Positions 1 through 8,117 of a stretch of DNA of 64,000 nucleotides are shown here, piece by piece. This stretch comes from Streptomyces sp. NBC_01296 (GTDB lineage: Bacteria; Actinomycetota; Actinomycetes; Streptomycetales; Streptomycetaceae). A program made the position numbers and the translations under genes. The notes beneath the pieces were generated by a model that saw only the letters and a program-made list of their open reading frames with translations, did no database searches and was not told where the DNA came from. Within the stretch, counting starts at the first letter, position 1, and every line of letters begins with the position of its first letter. The DNA lies in assembly GCF_035984415.1 (NCBI RefSeq), contig NZ_CP130720.1:4030001-4094000 (forward strand), written 5' to 3'.

Positions 1-585
1 GACGAGGGGATCACCGGGCTCGCCGACCCGAGCGGGCTGTTCCTGACCCGGCGCGCGGAGGCCGTCCCCGGGACCTGCCTGACGGTGACCCTGGAGGGCA
101 AGCGCCCGCTGGTCGCCGAGGTGCAGGCGCTGACCGTGGACTCGCAGATCCCCTCGCCCCGGCGGACCACCTCGGGCCTGGAGACCTCACGCGTCTCGAT
201 GATGCTGGCGGTGCTGGAGCAGCGCGGCCGGATCACCGCGCTCGGCAAGCGCGACATCTACTCCGCCACCGTGGGCGGGGTGAAGCTGACGGAGCCGGCC
301 GCCGACCTGGCGATCGCGCTCGCGCTGGCCTCGGCGGCGAGCGACGTCCCGCTGCCGAAGAACCTCGTCGCGATCGGCGAGGTCGGCCTCGCGGGCGAGG
401 TGCGGCGCGTGACCGGCGTGCAGCGGCGGCTCGCGGAGGCGCACCGGCTCGGTTTCACGCACGCGCTGGTGCCCGGCGATCCCGGGAAGGTGCCGGCCGG
501 GATGAAGGTCACCGAGGTCGCGGACATGGGCGACGCCCTGCGGGTCCTGCCGCGCGGGCGGTCGCGGGCGGCGGCCAAGGAGTAG
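1..585 (+). CDS. radA: DNA repair protein RadA/Sms, C-terminal part (5'-truncated by window edge)
   Basis: The reading frame is open from base 1, so this is the last 194 residues of a longer gene. RadA is a RecA-like ATPase with a C-terminal Lon-type domain that promotes branch migration during recombination repair. The visible part has the RadA stretch ending in SQIPSPRRT, followed by the Lon-like fold. The conserved segment KNLVAIGEVGLAGEVRRV appears near residue 120 of the fragment. The zinc finger and Walker motifs lie upstream of the window. disA follows on the same strand, the conserved actinobacterial order. The basic Ala/Arg tail (RGRSRAAAKE) is ordinary. Confidence 0.95.
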   Translation, partial: DEGITGLADPSGLFLTRRAEAVPGTCLTVTLEGKRPLVAEVQALTVDSQIPSPRRTTSGLETSRVSMMLAVLEQRGRITALGKRDIYSATVGGVKLTEPAADLAIALALASAASDVPLPKNLVAIGEVGLAGEVRRVTGVQRRLAEAHRLGFTHALVPGDPGKVPAGMKVTEVADMGDALRVLPRGRSRAAAKE

Positions 586-838
586 GCGTCCGGGGAGCGG
601 GGGCCGCGCAGTGGGCGCTCACGACGTCGGCACCCGCGAAGGTGTGGCGCAGTGACTGCGCAGGAGCCGTGCAGGAGCGGTGGAGTTGGCGGCAGGAGTG
701 CCTGGTGAGGGGCCCGTACGGGGTCCCTCGGGGGCGCACCTGGCCAAGCCACGGCGGGCGCGCAGCGCGCGCCGGTAGACTTCTGGATGGTCCGCCCGGC
801 CGTACGCAGGCGGCGCAACCCGCGACCGGAGGAGTGCA
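586..838. other. radA-disA intergenic region
   Basis: These 253 bases hold no credible gene. A short inverted repeat, GCGCAG-TGA-CTGCGC, lies at 647-661 and could help terminate radA, but it has no T-run. TAGACT at 776-781 fits a Streptomyces -10 element for disA, although I see no convincing -35 at the right spacing. The Shine-Dalgarno GGAGGAG sits at 828-834, just before the disA GTG. Confidence 0.35.
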
Positions 839-1963
839 GTGGCAGCCAAGGACGGGGCAGCAGCATCCGGAAAGTCGGGCGCGAGCTCCAAGCAGGAGGC
901 CATGATGCGCGCCTCGCTGAGCGCGGTCGCACCTGGTCAGCCCCTGCGTGACGGTCTGGAACGGATCGTCCGCGGCAACACCGGCGGCCTCATCGTCCTC
1001 GGGATGGACAAGAGCGTCGAGGCGATGTGCACGGGCGGTTTCGTCCTGGACGTGGAGTTCACCGCGACCCGGCTGCGCGAGCTGTGCAAGCTCGACGGCG
1101 CGCTGATCCTGGACAAGGACATCACCAAGATCCTGCGGGCCGGCGTCCAGCTGGTGCCGGACGCGTCGATCCCGACGGAGGAGACGGGCACCCGTCACCG
1201 CACCGCGGACCGCGTCTCGAAGCAGTGCGGGTTCCCCGTGGTGTCGGTGTCGCAGTCGATGCGGTTGATCGCGCTGTACGTGGACGGGGAGCGCCGGGTC
1301 CTGGAGGAGTCCGGGGCGATCCTGTCGCGGGCGAACCAGGCGCTGGCCACGCTGGAGCGGTACAAGCTGCGGCTCGACGAGGTCGCGGGGACGCTGTCGG
1401 CGCTGGAGATCGAGGACCTGGTCACGGTGCGCGACGTGACGGCGGTCGCGCAGCGGCTGGAAATGGTGCGCCGCATTGCCACGGAAATCGCTGAATACGT
1501 GGTCGAGCTGGGCACGGACGGGCGACTGCTGTCGCTCCAGCTGGACGAGCTGACGGTCGGCATCGAGCAGGAGCGGGAGCTGGTGATCCGGGACTATGTG
1601 CCGGAGCCGACGGCGAAGCGCTCCCGCACGGTGGAGGAGGCGCTGCCGGCGCTGGACGCGCTGACGCATCCGGAGCTGCTGGAGCTCGGGATCGTGGCGC
1701 GGGCGCTGGGGTACACGGGCTCGCCGGAGACGCTCGACTCGGCGGTGTCCCCGCGGGGGTACCGGCTGCTGGCGAAGATTCCGCGGCTGCCGGGGGCCAT
1801 CATCGAGCGGCTGGTGGAGCACTTCGGGGGCCTGCAGAAGCTGCTGGCCGCGTCGGTGGACGATCTGCAGACGGTCGACGGGGTCGGGGAAGCCCGTGCG
1901 CGCAGCGTCCGCGAGGGCCTGTCCCGCCTGGCGGAGTCCTCGATCCTCGAGCGCTACGTCTGA
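839..1963 (+). CDS. disA: DNA integrity scanning protein DisA, diadenylate cyclase
   Basis: DisA condenses two ATP into c-di-AMP and, in Bacillus, scans DNA for branched structures. The 374-residue product has the family's usual length. The DAC domain carries both active-site motifs: DGA at residues 86-88 and RHR at 119-121 (GTRHRTAD). A helical linker spans about 150-300. A helix-hairpin-helix DNA-binding region lies near 325-365 (LPGAIIERLVEHFGG, VDGVGEARARSVREG). The GTG start follows GGAGGAG. In Streptomyces DisA is the main or sole c-di-AMP source, affecting osmotic balance and cell-wall hydrolase riboswitches. Pairing with radA agrees with the reported DisA-RadA interaction. Confidence 0.97.
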   Translation: MAAKDGAAASGKSGASSKQEAMMRASLSAVAPGQPLRDGLERIVRGNTGGLIVLGMDKSVEAMCTGGFVLDVEFTATRLRELCKLDGALILDKDITKILRAGVQLVPDASIPTEETGTRHRTADRVSKQCGFPVVSVSQSMRLIALYVDGERRVLEESGAILSRANQALATLERYKLRLDEVAGTLSALEIEDLVTVRDVTAVAQRLEMVRRIATEIAEYVVELGTDGRLLSLQLDELTVGIEQERELVIRDYVPEPTAKRSRTVEEALPALDALTHPELLELGIVARALGYTGSPETLDSAVSPRGYRLLAKIPRLPGAIIERLVEHFGGLQKLLAASVDDLQTVDGVGEARARSVREGLSRLAESSILERYV

Positions 1964-1984
1964 TTCCTCTACGCGGGCCGGGTC

Positions 1985-2776
1985 CTAGTCCTGCTTGAGG
2001 ACGAACGAGGTTCGGGCGACCGGCATGCCCGGGGACTTGACCTCCACCACGTACGTGTCCGGAGCCGCGCTCCCCGCCGGAGGCGTCTGGCACTGGTCCG
2101 CCGCGCTGAACTTCCTGTCCCACTCCAGCGACTGCTTCGTCTCCCCCTGCGCCGGCACCCGGAAGAACGCGTTGCCCGCGCCCGACGGGCAGTCCGACGA
2201 GGACCAGACGGCCTTGCTGGTGCTCGCCTGCAGGATGGTCAGGACCGCCTGCTTCGGGCCGAGGTCGACCTTGCAGGTCGTGCCGGAGACATTGCGGGCG
2301 ACCAGTTCGAGGCGGGGCTTCTCGCTCGTCTCGTACTCGTTCTTCACGCTCTTGACCTCCCACTGCAGCCCGCTCGGGGCGCACGTGGGAAGCGGGGAGT
2401 CCGCCGGGACCTGGGACGTGGAGCCACCCGTACCGCCGCCGCCACCGCCGGCGCCGCTGCCGGCGGAGCCCGAACCCGCGCCCGCCGCCGTGCCCGGAGT
2501 GCCGCCCGGCTCGCCGTTCTTGCCCGCGCCGCCGCCCGACTCCGCACGCCCGCCCGGCGCCTGACTGATCGCCGGCCCCGTTCCCGCGGGCCCGGGGGTG
2601 ATCGAGGCGACCGGGTCGGGCCCCTTGTCGCCGCCCTTGCCGTTCGTACTCGACTTCCCCCCACCGGAACTGACGGTCCATACGGCGAGGAGCGCGAGCA
2701 GCGCGACGACGGACGCCAGCACAGCCCTCCGTCGCCAGTAGATGGAGGAGGGGAGCGGCCCGACCGGATTGCGCAT
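1985..2776 (-). CDS. Membrane-anchored secreted protein of unknown function
   Basis: The product is 263 residues if translation starts at the ATG at 2776. The frame is open upstream to 2953, but that start would overlap the divergent PAP2 gene and precedes the hydrophobic segment unnaturally. The layout is a short basic cytoplasmic tail, one membrane helix (about residues 18-36), a Gly/Pro/Ala-rich linker (about 40-125) and a compact extracytoplasmic domain. That domain has four Cys (CAPSG, CKVDLG, DCPSG, CQTPP) that could form disulfides. No enzyme motif is recognised. It is convergent with disA, separated by 21 bases. Similar proteins of unknown role are common in Streptomyces. Confidence 0.75.
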   Translation of the reverse strand: MRNPVGPLPSSIYWRRRAVLASVVALLALLAVWTVSSGGGKSSTNGKGGDKGPDPVASITPGPAGTGPAISQAPGGRAESGGGAGKNGEPGGTPGTAAGAGSGSAGSGAGGGGGGTGGSTSQVPADSPLPTCAPSGLQWEVKSVKNEYETSEKPRLELVARNVSGTTCKVDLGPKQAVLTILQASTSKAVWSSSDCPSGAGNAFFRVPAQGETKQSLEWDRKFSAADQCQTPPAGSAAPDTYVVEVKSPGMPVARTSFVLKQD

Positions 2777-2945
2777 AGATCCCACGGACGGAACTTTACG
2801 AGAGTCCGCGGCCCGATCCGCGCCCCACATGCCGCGCAAGCGGCTTGTTTTGCCGATGATCATCCTGCGGGCGGAGGCCCGAGCGATGAGAATCGGCCAA
2901 GAGTCCCACGTCAGGCGCGGTCGCGTTTGAGTACGGTCGGTGACC

Positions 2946-3560
2946 ATGGACACCTCTGGCCTCTACCGCGACATCACCGATTCCGCCCGCTCCGCACCCG
3001 GCTGGGTGCAGTCGGCGTTCGAGGTCTGGACGGAGTACGGGCTCCTGCTTTTCGGCCTGCTGTTCATAGCCGTGTGGTGGCGTGCGCGCACCCAGGCCGG
3101 CCCGCGGGCCGTCGCCCTCGCCGTCCTCGCGCCGCTCGCCACCGCCGTCGCGTACGTCGCCTCCGAGGTCGTGAAGTCCTCCGTGGACGAGGAGCGGCCC
3201 TGCCGGGCCGTCGCCGGGGCCGCCGCCTCGCTCGTGGCCTGCCCGGCCCCCGGTGACTGGTCCTTCCCCAGCAACCACTCCGCCATCGCGGGCGCGGCCG
3301 CCGTCGCGCTGGCGCTCGCCGTACGCCGCCTCGCGCTGCTGACCGTGCCGCTGGCCCTGCTGATGGCCTTCTCCCGGGTGTTCGTCGGCGTCCACTACCC
3401 CCACGACGTCGGCGTGGGCCTGCTGCTCGGCGGTGCGCTCGCCGCGCTCTTCGTCCTCGGCCTCACCGGTCCGATCACTACGATCACCACCGCCATGCGG
3501 GCGAGCGGGGGGCGCGCCGCTGTCTGGTTCACCGGCCCGGGCCCCGCGCGGCGGCCCTGA
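2946..3560 (+). CDS. PAP2-superfamily membrane phosphatase
   Basis: This is a 204-residue integral membrane protein with all three phosphatidic acid phosphatase type 2 motifs: KX6RP (KSSVDEERP), PSNH (usual form PSGH) and SRX5HX3D (SRVFVGVHYPHD). The His in PSNH and the His in the last motif are the expected catalytic pair. Family members dephosphorylate lipid phosphates such as undecaprenyl pyrophosphate or phosphatidylglycerophosphate on the outer membrane face. The substrate cannot be assigned from sequence. The ATG at 2946 is preferred over the GTG two codons upstream. mutY follows after 23 bases and may be co-transcribed. Confidence 0.9.
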   Translation: MDTSGLYRDITDSARSAPGWVQSAFEVWTEYGLLLFGLLFIAVWWRARTQAGPRAVALAVLAPLATAVAYVASEVVKSSVDEERPCRAVAGAAASLVACPAPGDWSFPSNHSAIAGAAAVALALAVRRLALLTVPLALLMAFSRVFVGVHYPHDVGVGLLLGGALAALFVLGLTGPITTITTAMRASGGRAAVWFTGPGPARRP

Positions 3561-3583
3561 AACGTGCCAGGATGCCGTCTGCC

Positions 3584-4537
3584 ATGACTGCATCCACCAG
3601 CCCTTCCCCCGAGACGTCCCCCGACGCGTCCCACGCGCTGCACTCCCCGGTCATCGCCTGGTTCGAGGAGCACGCCCGCGACCTGCCCTGGCGCCGCCCC
3701 GAGGCCGGCCCCTGGGGGGTCATGGTCAGCGAGTTCATGCTCCAGCAGACCCCGGTCAGCCGGGTCCTGCCGGTGTACGAGCAGTGGCTCGCCCGGTGGC
3801 CCCGCCCCGCCGACCTGGCCGCCGAGGCCCCCGGCGAGGCCGTACGGGCCTGGGGGCGGCTCGGCTACCCCCGCCGGGCCCTGCGCCTGCACGGCGCGGC
3901 CGTCGCGATAACGGAGCGGCACGGGGGCGACGTACCGCGGGAGCACGCGCAGCTGCTCGCGCTGCCCGGGATCGGCGAGTACACGGCGGCCGCCGTGGCC
4001 TCGTTCGCGTACGGGCAGCGGCACGCCGTGCTCGACACCAACGTGCGCCGGGTCTTCGCCCGCACCACGACCGGCGTCGAGTATCCGCCGAACGCCACCA
4101 CCGCGGCCGAGCGGCGCCTGGCCCGGGCCCTGCTGCCGACGGACGAGGACACCGCAGCCCGCTGGGCGGCGGCCTCGATGGAGCTCGGCGCCCTGGTGTG
4201 CACGGCCAAGTCCCCGGACTGCGTGCGCTGCCCGGTGGCCGGGCTGTGCGCGTGGCGGCTGGCCGGGAAGCCGGCCCACGAGGGGCCGCCGCGGCGCGGG
4301 CAGACGTACGCGGGGACGGACCGGCAGGTGCGCGGCAAGCTCCTCGCGGTGCTGCGGGACGCGGTCGGGCCGGTTCCGCAGGCGGTGCTGGACACGGTCT
4401 GGGACGAGCCCGTGCAGCGGGCCCGGTCGCTGGACGGGCTGGTCTCCGACGGGCTGGTCGAACCGCTCGCCGGGGGGATGTACCGGCTGCCGCAGGGCCC
4501 CGCGAGACCCCCGGCCCAGGGCGCCGCGACGGACTGA
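3584..4537 (+). CDS. mutY: A/G-specific adenine DNA glycosylase MutY
   Basis: MutY removes adenine mispaired with 8-oxoguanine in base-excision repair. The HhH-GPD domain carries the catalytic Glu in SEFMLQQTP, the hairpin LPGIGEYTAAAV and the catalytic Asp in LDTNVRR. The [4Fe-4S] ligands are C-X6-C-X2-C-X5-C (VCTAKSPDCVRCPVAGLC). The 317-residue protein is shorter than E. coli MutY because the C-terminal NUDIX-like 8-oxoG recognition domain is reduced, as in other actinobacterial versions. The motif GLGYYxRA of enterobacteria reads RLGYPRRA here. The ATG at 3584, with AGGA about 11 bases upstream, is preferred over the ATG at 3572. Confidence 0.95.
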   Translation: MTASTSPSPETSPDASHALHSPVIAWFEEHARDLPWRRPEAGPWGVMVSEFMLQQTPVSRVLPVYEQWLARWPRPADLAAEAPGEAVRAWGRLGYPRRALRLHGAAVAITERHGGDVPREHAQLLALPGIGEYTAAAVASFAYGQRHAVLDTNVRRVFARTTTGVEYPPNATTAAERRLARALLPTDEDTAARWAAASMELGALVCTAKSPDCVRCPVAGLCAWRLAGKPAHEGPPRRGQTYAGTDRQVRGKLLAVLRDAVGPVPQAVLDTVWDEPVQRARSLDGLVSDGLVEPLAGGMYRLPQGPARPPAQGAATD

Positions 4538-4639
4538 GCCGAACTGAGTGGGGGATTCCGCTTGTTCCGGCCAAACCCCAGCTCACGGCACTGTTACACA
4601 ACCTATGGGTGTCCGTGCGCCCACCGAAGTCTGGCCCGC

Positions 4640-4682
4640 ACAACCCCGTGACAACCCCTCCGTACCTTCGAATGCGTAGGAC
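4640..4682 (+). promoter_or_regulatory. Candidate CseB operator and sigE promoter
   Basis: Two perfect copies of ACAACCCC start at 4640 and 4651, exactly 11 bp apart. That is the one-turn tandem arrangement bound by OmpR/PhoB-family regulators such as CseB, encoded two genes downstream. TAGGAC at 4677-4682 lies 18 bases after the second copy and fits a -10 element, giving a leader of about 30 bases. A related ACAACCTA occurs at 4598. In S. coelicolor the sigE operon promoter depends on CseB; assigning this site is inference. Confidence 0.5.
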
Positions 4683-4720
4683 ACGGGGATGAGTGGTTGG
4701 ACGGGTGGAGGCGGTCTGAG

Positions 4721-5293
4721 ATGGCGCACGGCGAGGTACTCGGATTCGAGGAGTACGTACGCACTCGGCAGGACGCGCTCCTGCGCAGTGCCCGGCGCCT
4801 GGTCCCGGACCCCACGGACGCGCAGGACCTCCTGCAGACCGCGCTGGTGCGCACGTACGGCCGCTGGGACGGCATCGCCGACAAGTCCCTGGCCGACGCG
4901 TACCTGCGCCGCGTCATGATCAACACCCGGACCGAGTGGTGGCGCGCCCGCAAGCTCGAAGAGGTCCCCACCGAGCAGCTCCCGGACGCCTCCGTCGAGG
5001 ACGGCTCCGACCAGCGCGCCGACCGCGCGCTGCTGATGGACATCCTCAAGGTTCTCGCGCCCAAGCAGCGCAGCGTGGTCGTGCTGCGACACTGGGAGCA
5101 GATGAGCACCGAGGAGACCGCCGCGGCGCTCGGAATGTCGGCGGGTACTGTGAAGAGCACCCTGCACCGCGCGCTGGCCCGGCTCCGGCAGGAGTTGGAG
5201 AGCCGGGATCTGGACATGCGTGCGCTGGAGCGCGGTGACCACCGCGGTGACCACACCATCCGGTACGAGGGGCGTGAGCGGTGCGCGGCCTGA
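4721..5293 (+). CDS. sigE: ECF RNA polymerase sigma factor SigE (cell-envelope stress)
   Basis: This 190-residue ECF sigma factor has region 2 (about residues 20-85, QDLLQTALVRTYGRW and the -10-binding helix near RVMINTRTEWWR) and region 4 (about 110-165, MSTEETAAALGMSAGTVKSTLHRAL). In S. coelicolor SigE directs cell-wall maintenance genes in response to envelope damage and is controlled by transcription through CseA/B/C rather than by an anti-sigma factor. The ATG at 4721 follows GGTGGAGG; the TTG at 4697 is too far upstream. The 3' end overlaps cseA by 13 bases. The strict sigE-cseA-cseB-cseC order supports the name. Confidence 0.95.
   Translation: MAHGEVLGFEEYVRTRQDALLRSARRLVPDPTDAQDLLQTALVRTYGRWDGIADKSLADAYLRRVMINTRTEWWRARKLEEVPTEQLPDASVEDGSDQRADRALLMDILKVLAPKQRSVVVLRHWEQMSTEETAAALGMSAGTVKSTLHRALARLRQELESRDLDMRALERGDHRGDHTIRYEGRERCAA
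5231..5246 (+). terminator. Candidate attenuator hairpin at the 3' end of sigE
   Basis: CGCGGT-GACC-ACCGCG forms a 6-bp GC stem with a 4-base loop inside the last codons of sigE. It lies within a repeated GCGGTGACCAC sequence. In S. coelicolor most sigE transcripts are reported to end just after sigE, so a weak terminator is expected here. No T-run follows. Confidence 0.25.
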
Positions 5294-5970
5294 ATGGCCA
5301 GAGCTTGAGCGGCAGAAGTCCGCTGGTGCTGATGTCGGCGGGGACGGTCGTCCTCGTCGGCACAGTGCTGCTCGCGGTCGGTTGCGCCAACGGCGGCACC
5401 GGCCTGAAGGACGGCGGACCCGCCCATACCGAGGCCGTGGCCAAGAGCGGCTCGCCGACGGCCACCCCGCCCGACCACGTCCCGGCCACGACGGAGGCCT
5501 CGGGCAAGCCCGCCAAGCGGGTCGACCCCGTCGCACTGCTCCAGGCGGACCCCAAGGTCAGCGCCCAGGTCAAGCGGGACCTCAAGCCCTGCACGGGCAA
5601 GGACTACCCGGTCGACGTGAGCTACGGGAAGGTCACCGGGGGCTCCGTCGTCGACATCGTCATCAACGTGCTGTCCTGCGCCGACGCGTTGGGGCGGGGC
5701 TCGTACGTGTACCGGGCGGAGGGCGGGACGTACGAGAATGTGTTCTCGGACGAGCAGCCGCCCGTCTACGCGGAGATCGACCGGGGCGACCTGGTGGTCA
5801 CCAAGCCCGTCTACGGGAAGAGCGACGCCCTCGCCTATCCGTCGGGCGAGGACGTGATCACGTACCGCTGGAACGGGGAGAAGTTCACCGAGCAGGACCG
5901 GGTGCACACCGACTACAGCAACATCGACGGCGCGGCCCAGCCGGCCCCCGCGGTCACCCAGAAGAACTGA
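5281..5970 (+). CDS. cseA: CseA, lipoprotein modulator of the CseB/CseC system
   Basis: This is a 229-residue lipoprotein. A hydrophobic signal segment (about residues 14-33) ends in the lipobox LAVGC, with C35 as the lipidated residue. It is followed by a charged linker and a globular extracytoplasmic domain. In S. coelicolor CseA sits outside the membrane and damps sigE promoter activity, probably by affecting CseC. The GTG start overlaps the end of sigE, suggesting translational coupling. The two Cys in the mature part (PCTGKDY and VLSCADA) could form a disulfide. Identification rests on operon position, lipobox and length. Confidence 0.92.
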   Translation: MRGLNGQSLSGRSPLVLMSAGTVVLVGTVLLAVGCANGGTGLKDGGPAHTEAVAKSGSPTATPPDHVPATTEASGKPAKRVDPVALLQADPKVSAQVKRDLKPCTGKDYPVDVSYGKVTGGSVVDIVINVLSCADALGRGSYVYRAEGGTYENVFSDEQPPVYAEIDRGDLVVTKPVYGKSDALAYPSGEDVITYRWNGEKFTEQDRVHTDYSNIDGAAQPAPAVTQKN

Positions 5971-6032
5971 CGACCCGAAGACCAGAAGAACCGACGTACC
6001 GAAGAAGCGAAGAACCGAGGCGAGGCTTCCGC

Positions 6033-6746
6033 ATGGCCGAGACCCATGTCCTGTTCGTGGAGGACGACGACGTCATCCGTGAGGCCACGACCCTGGCGCT
6101 GGAACGCGACGGGTTCGTGGTCACCGCCATGCCCGACGGCCTGTCCGGCCTCGAGTCCTTCCGGGCCAACCAGCCGGACATCGCGCTGCTCGACGTGATG
6201 GTGCCCGGCATGGACGGCGTGAGCCTGTGCCGCCGGATCCGCGACGAGTCCACCGTCCCCGTGATCATGCTGTCGGCGCGCGCCGACTCCATCGACGTCG
6301 TCCTGGGCCTCGAGGCGGGCGCCGACGACTACGTCACCAAGCCCTTCGACGGCTCGGTCCTCGTCGCCCGGATCCGCGCCGTGCTGCGCCGCTTCGGCCA
6401 CGCCGGCGGCCCGCAGAACGGCCGGCCGGGGGTGAACGGCGAGGACGGCTCCGAGGAGCGCGGGGTGCTGGTCTTCGGCGACCTGGAGGTCGACACCGAG
6501 GGCATGGAGGTCCGCAGGGCCGGCGTCCCGGTGGCGCTGACGCCGACCGAGATGCGGCTGCTGCTGGAGTTCTCCTCCGCGCCCGGCACCGTACTGTCCC
6601 GCGACCGGCTCCTGGAGCGGGTCTGGGACTATGACTGGGGCGGCGACACCCGCGTCGTGGACGTCCACGTCCAACGGCTGCGCACGAAGATCGGACAGGA
6701 CCGCATCGAAACGGTCCGAGGATTCGGATACAAGCTCAAACCATGA
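6033..6746 (+). CDS. cseB: CseB, OmpR-family response regulator
   Basis: This is a 237-residue response regulator. The receiver domain (about 1-120) has acidic residues EDD at 10-12, phosphoacceptor D54 (IALLDVM) and K103 (VTKPF). A linker leads to an OmpR/PhoB winged helix at the C-terminus (recognition helix near TRVVDVHVQRLRTKIG). In S. coelicolor, phosphorylated CseB activates the sigE promoter when cell-wall precursors or antibiotics disturb the envelope. It shares a 4-base ATGA overlap with cseC. A 62-base gap separates it from cseA, and GAGGCGAGG precedes the ATG. Confidence 0.95.
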   Translation: MAETHVLFVEDDDVIREATTLALERDGFVVTAMPDGLSGLESFRANQPDIALLDVMVPGMDGVSLCRRIRDESTVPVIMLSARADSIDVVLGLEAGADDYVTKPFDGSVLVARIRAVLRRFGHAGGPQNGRPGVNGEDGSEERGVLVFGDLEVDTEGMEVRRAGVPVALTPTEMRLLLEFSSAPGTVLSRDRLLERVWDYDWGGDTRVVDVHVQRLRTKIGQDRIETVRGFGYKLKP

Positions 6747-8056
6747 GGCGCTTCACCCTCCGTACGGGGATCCGCTGGAAGATCACGCTCGCCATCACCG
6801 CCGTCGGCGCACTCGTCGCCGTGGCACTGAGCCTGGTCGTGCACAGTGCTGCCCGCGTCTCGATGCTGGAGAGCGCCCGCGACGCGCAGCTGGCCAACGT
6901 GAACGTGATCGCCCGCTTCGTCGAAGCCGGGCGCAAGCCGGCCTTGGGGGCCAAGCTCAACGACCCCGAGCTGCCCGCCGCGCTGCGCGAGAAGGCGCGG
7001 TCGGGGCGGCGCGGCACGTACGTCCAGGAGTCCCGCAGGGGAGTGCCGCAGGTGTGGGCCGCGGTGCCGCTCGGCAACGGGCAGGTGCTGTCGCTGCACA
7101 GCGAGTTCAAGGAGAGCGCCAACATGGTGCGCGACCTGGACCGGGCCCTGGTCGTCGGGTCGATCTCCGTCGTCGTCGCGGGCGCCGCGCTCGGCGTACT
7201 CATCGGCGGGCAGATCTCGCGCCGGCTGCGCAAGGCCGCGGCCGCCGCGCAGCGGGTGGCGCACGGGGATCCGGACGTACGCGTGCGGGACGCGGTCGGT
7301 GGCGTCGTACGCGACGAGACCGACGACCTCGCGCGGGCCGTGGACGCCATGGCGGACGCGCTCCAGCAGCGGCTGGAGGCCGAGCGGCGGGTGACCGCGG
7401 ACATCGCGCACGAGCTGCGGACCCCGGTGACGGGCCTGCTCACGGCGGCGGAACTGCTGCCTCCGGGGCGGCCGACCGAGCTGGTGCGGGACCGGGCGCA
7501 GGCGATGCGGGCGCTCGTCGAGGACGTACTGGAGGTTGCCCGGCTGGACAGCGCGTCCGAGCGGGCGGAGCTCCAGGACGTGGCGCTGGGCGAGTTCGTG
7601 AGCCGGCGGGTGACCGCGCTGATGCCGGAGGCCTCGGTACGGGTGGTCGCGGACGAGATAGTCAGCACCGACCCGCGGCGGCTGGAGCGGATCCTGGGGA
7701 ACCTGCTGGCCAATGCCGCGCGGTACGGGCAGCCGCCGGTCCAGGTCGACATCGAGGGGCGGGTCGTCCGGGTCCGGGACCACGGGCCGGGCTTCCCGGA
7801 GGCGCTGCTGCGCGAGGGGCCGAGCCGGTTCCGGACCGGGTCGACGGACCGCGCCGGGGTGGGCCACGGCCTAGGGCTGACCATCGCGGAGGGGCAGGCG
7901 CGGGTGCTGGGCGCCCGGCTGACGTTCCGCAACGTGGCGGCCCCGGGCGGCGTGGACCGCGAGGGCGCGGCGGCCGGAGCGGTGGCGGTGCTGTGGCTGC
8001 CGGAGCACGCGCCGACGGCTACGGGAAGCTTCCCGATCATCAAAGTGAAGAGCTGA
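6743..8056 (+). CDS. cseC: CseC, envelope-stress sensor histidine kinase
   Basis: This is a 437-residue sensor kinase with two membrane helices (about 14-34 and 136-157) flanking an extracytoplasmic sensor of about 100 residues. A HAMP segment (about 157-210) and a HisKA domain follow, with phosphorylated H223 in IAHELRTPVTG. The ATPase domain shows the N box (ILGNLLANAARYG), G1 (DHGPGF) and G2 (GVGHGLGLTIA). It senses envelope damage, including vancomycin treatment in S. coelicolor, and phosphorylates CseB. It is translationally coupled to cseB and is the last gene of the operon. Confidence 0.95.
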   Translation: MRRFTLRTGIRWKITLAITAVGALVAVALSLVVHSAARVSMLESARDAQLANVNVIARFVEAGRKPALGAKLNDPELPAALREKARSGRRGTYVQESRRGVPQVWAAVPLGNGQVLSLHSEFKESANMVRDLDRALVVGSISVVVAGAALGVLIGGQISRRLRKAAAAAQRVAHGDPDVRVRDAVGGVVRDETDDLARAVDAMADALQQRLEAERRVTADIAHELRTPVTGLLTAAELLPPGRPTELVRDRAQAMRALVEDVLEVARLDSASERAELQDVALGEFVSRRVTALMPEASVRVVADEIVSTDPRRLERILGNLLANAARYGQPPVQVDIEGRVVRVRDHGPGFPEALLREGPSRFRTGSTDRAGVGHGLGLTIAEGQARVLGARLTFRNVAAPGGVDREGAAAGAVAVLWLPEHAPTATGSFPIIKVKS

Positions 8057-8074
8057 TCGCCGGCGGATCGGGAC

Positions 8075-8104
8075 CGGGCCGTACAGCTGTGCGGGCCCGT
8101 GTTT
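8075..8104 (+). terminator. Probable cse operon terminator
   Basis: CGGGCC at 8075-8080 pairs with GGCCCG at 8094-8099 across a 13-base loop and is followed by TGTTTT. It lies 19 bases after the cseC stop. The next gene starts at 8118, and TAGCAT at 8105-8110 could be its -10, implying a leaderless or nearly leaderless transcript. Confidence 0.5.
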
Positions 8105-8117
8105 TAGCATCCGTGGC

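Noticed and set aside
3584..4537. MutY with the enterobacterial GYYxRA motif changed to GYPRRA and no NUDIX domain
   Set aside because: As far as I recall, both features are normal in actinobacterial MutY proteins, so this is not a lineage-specific oddity.
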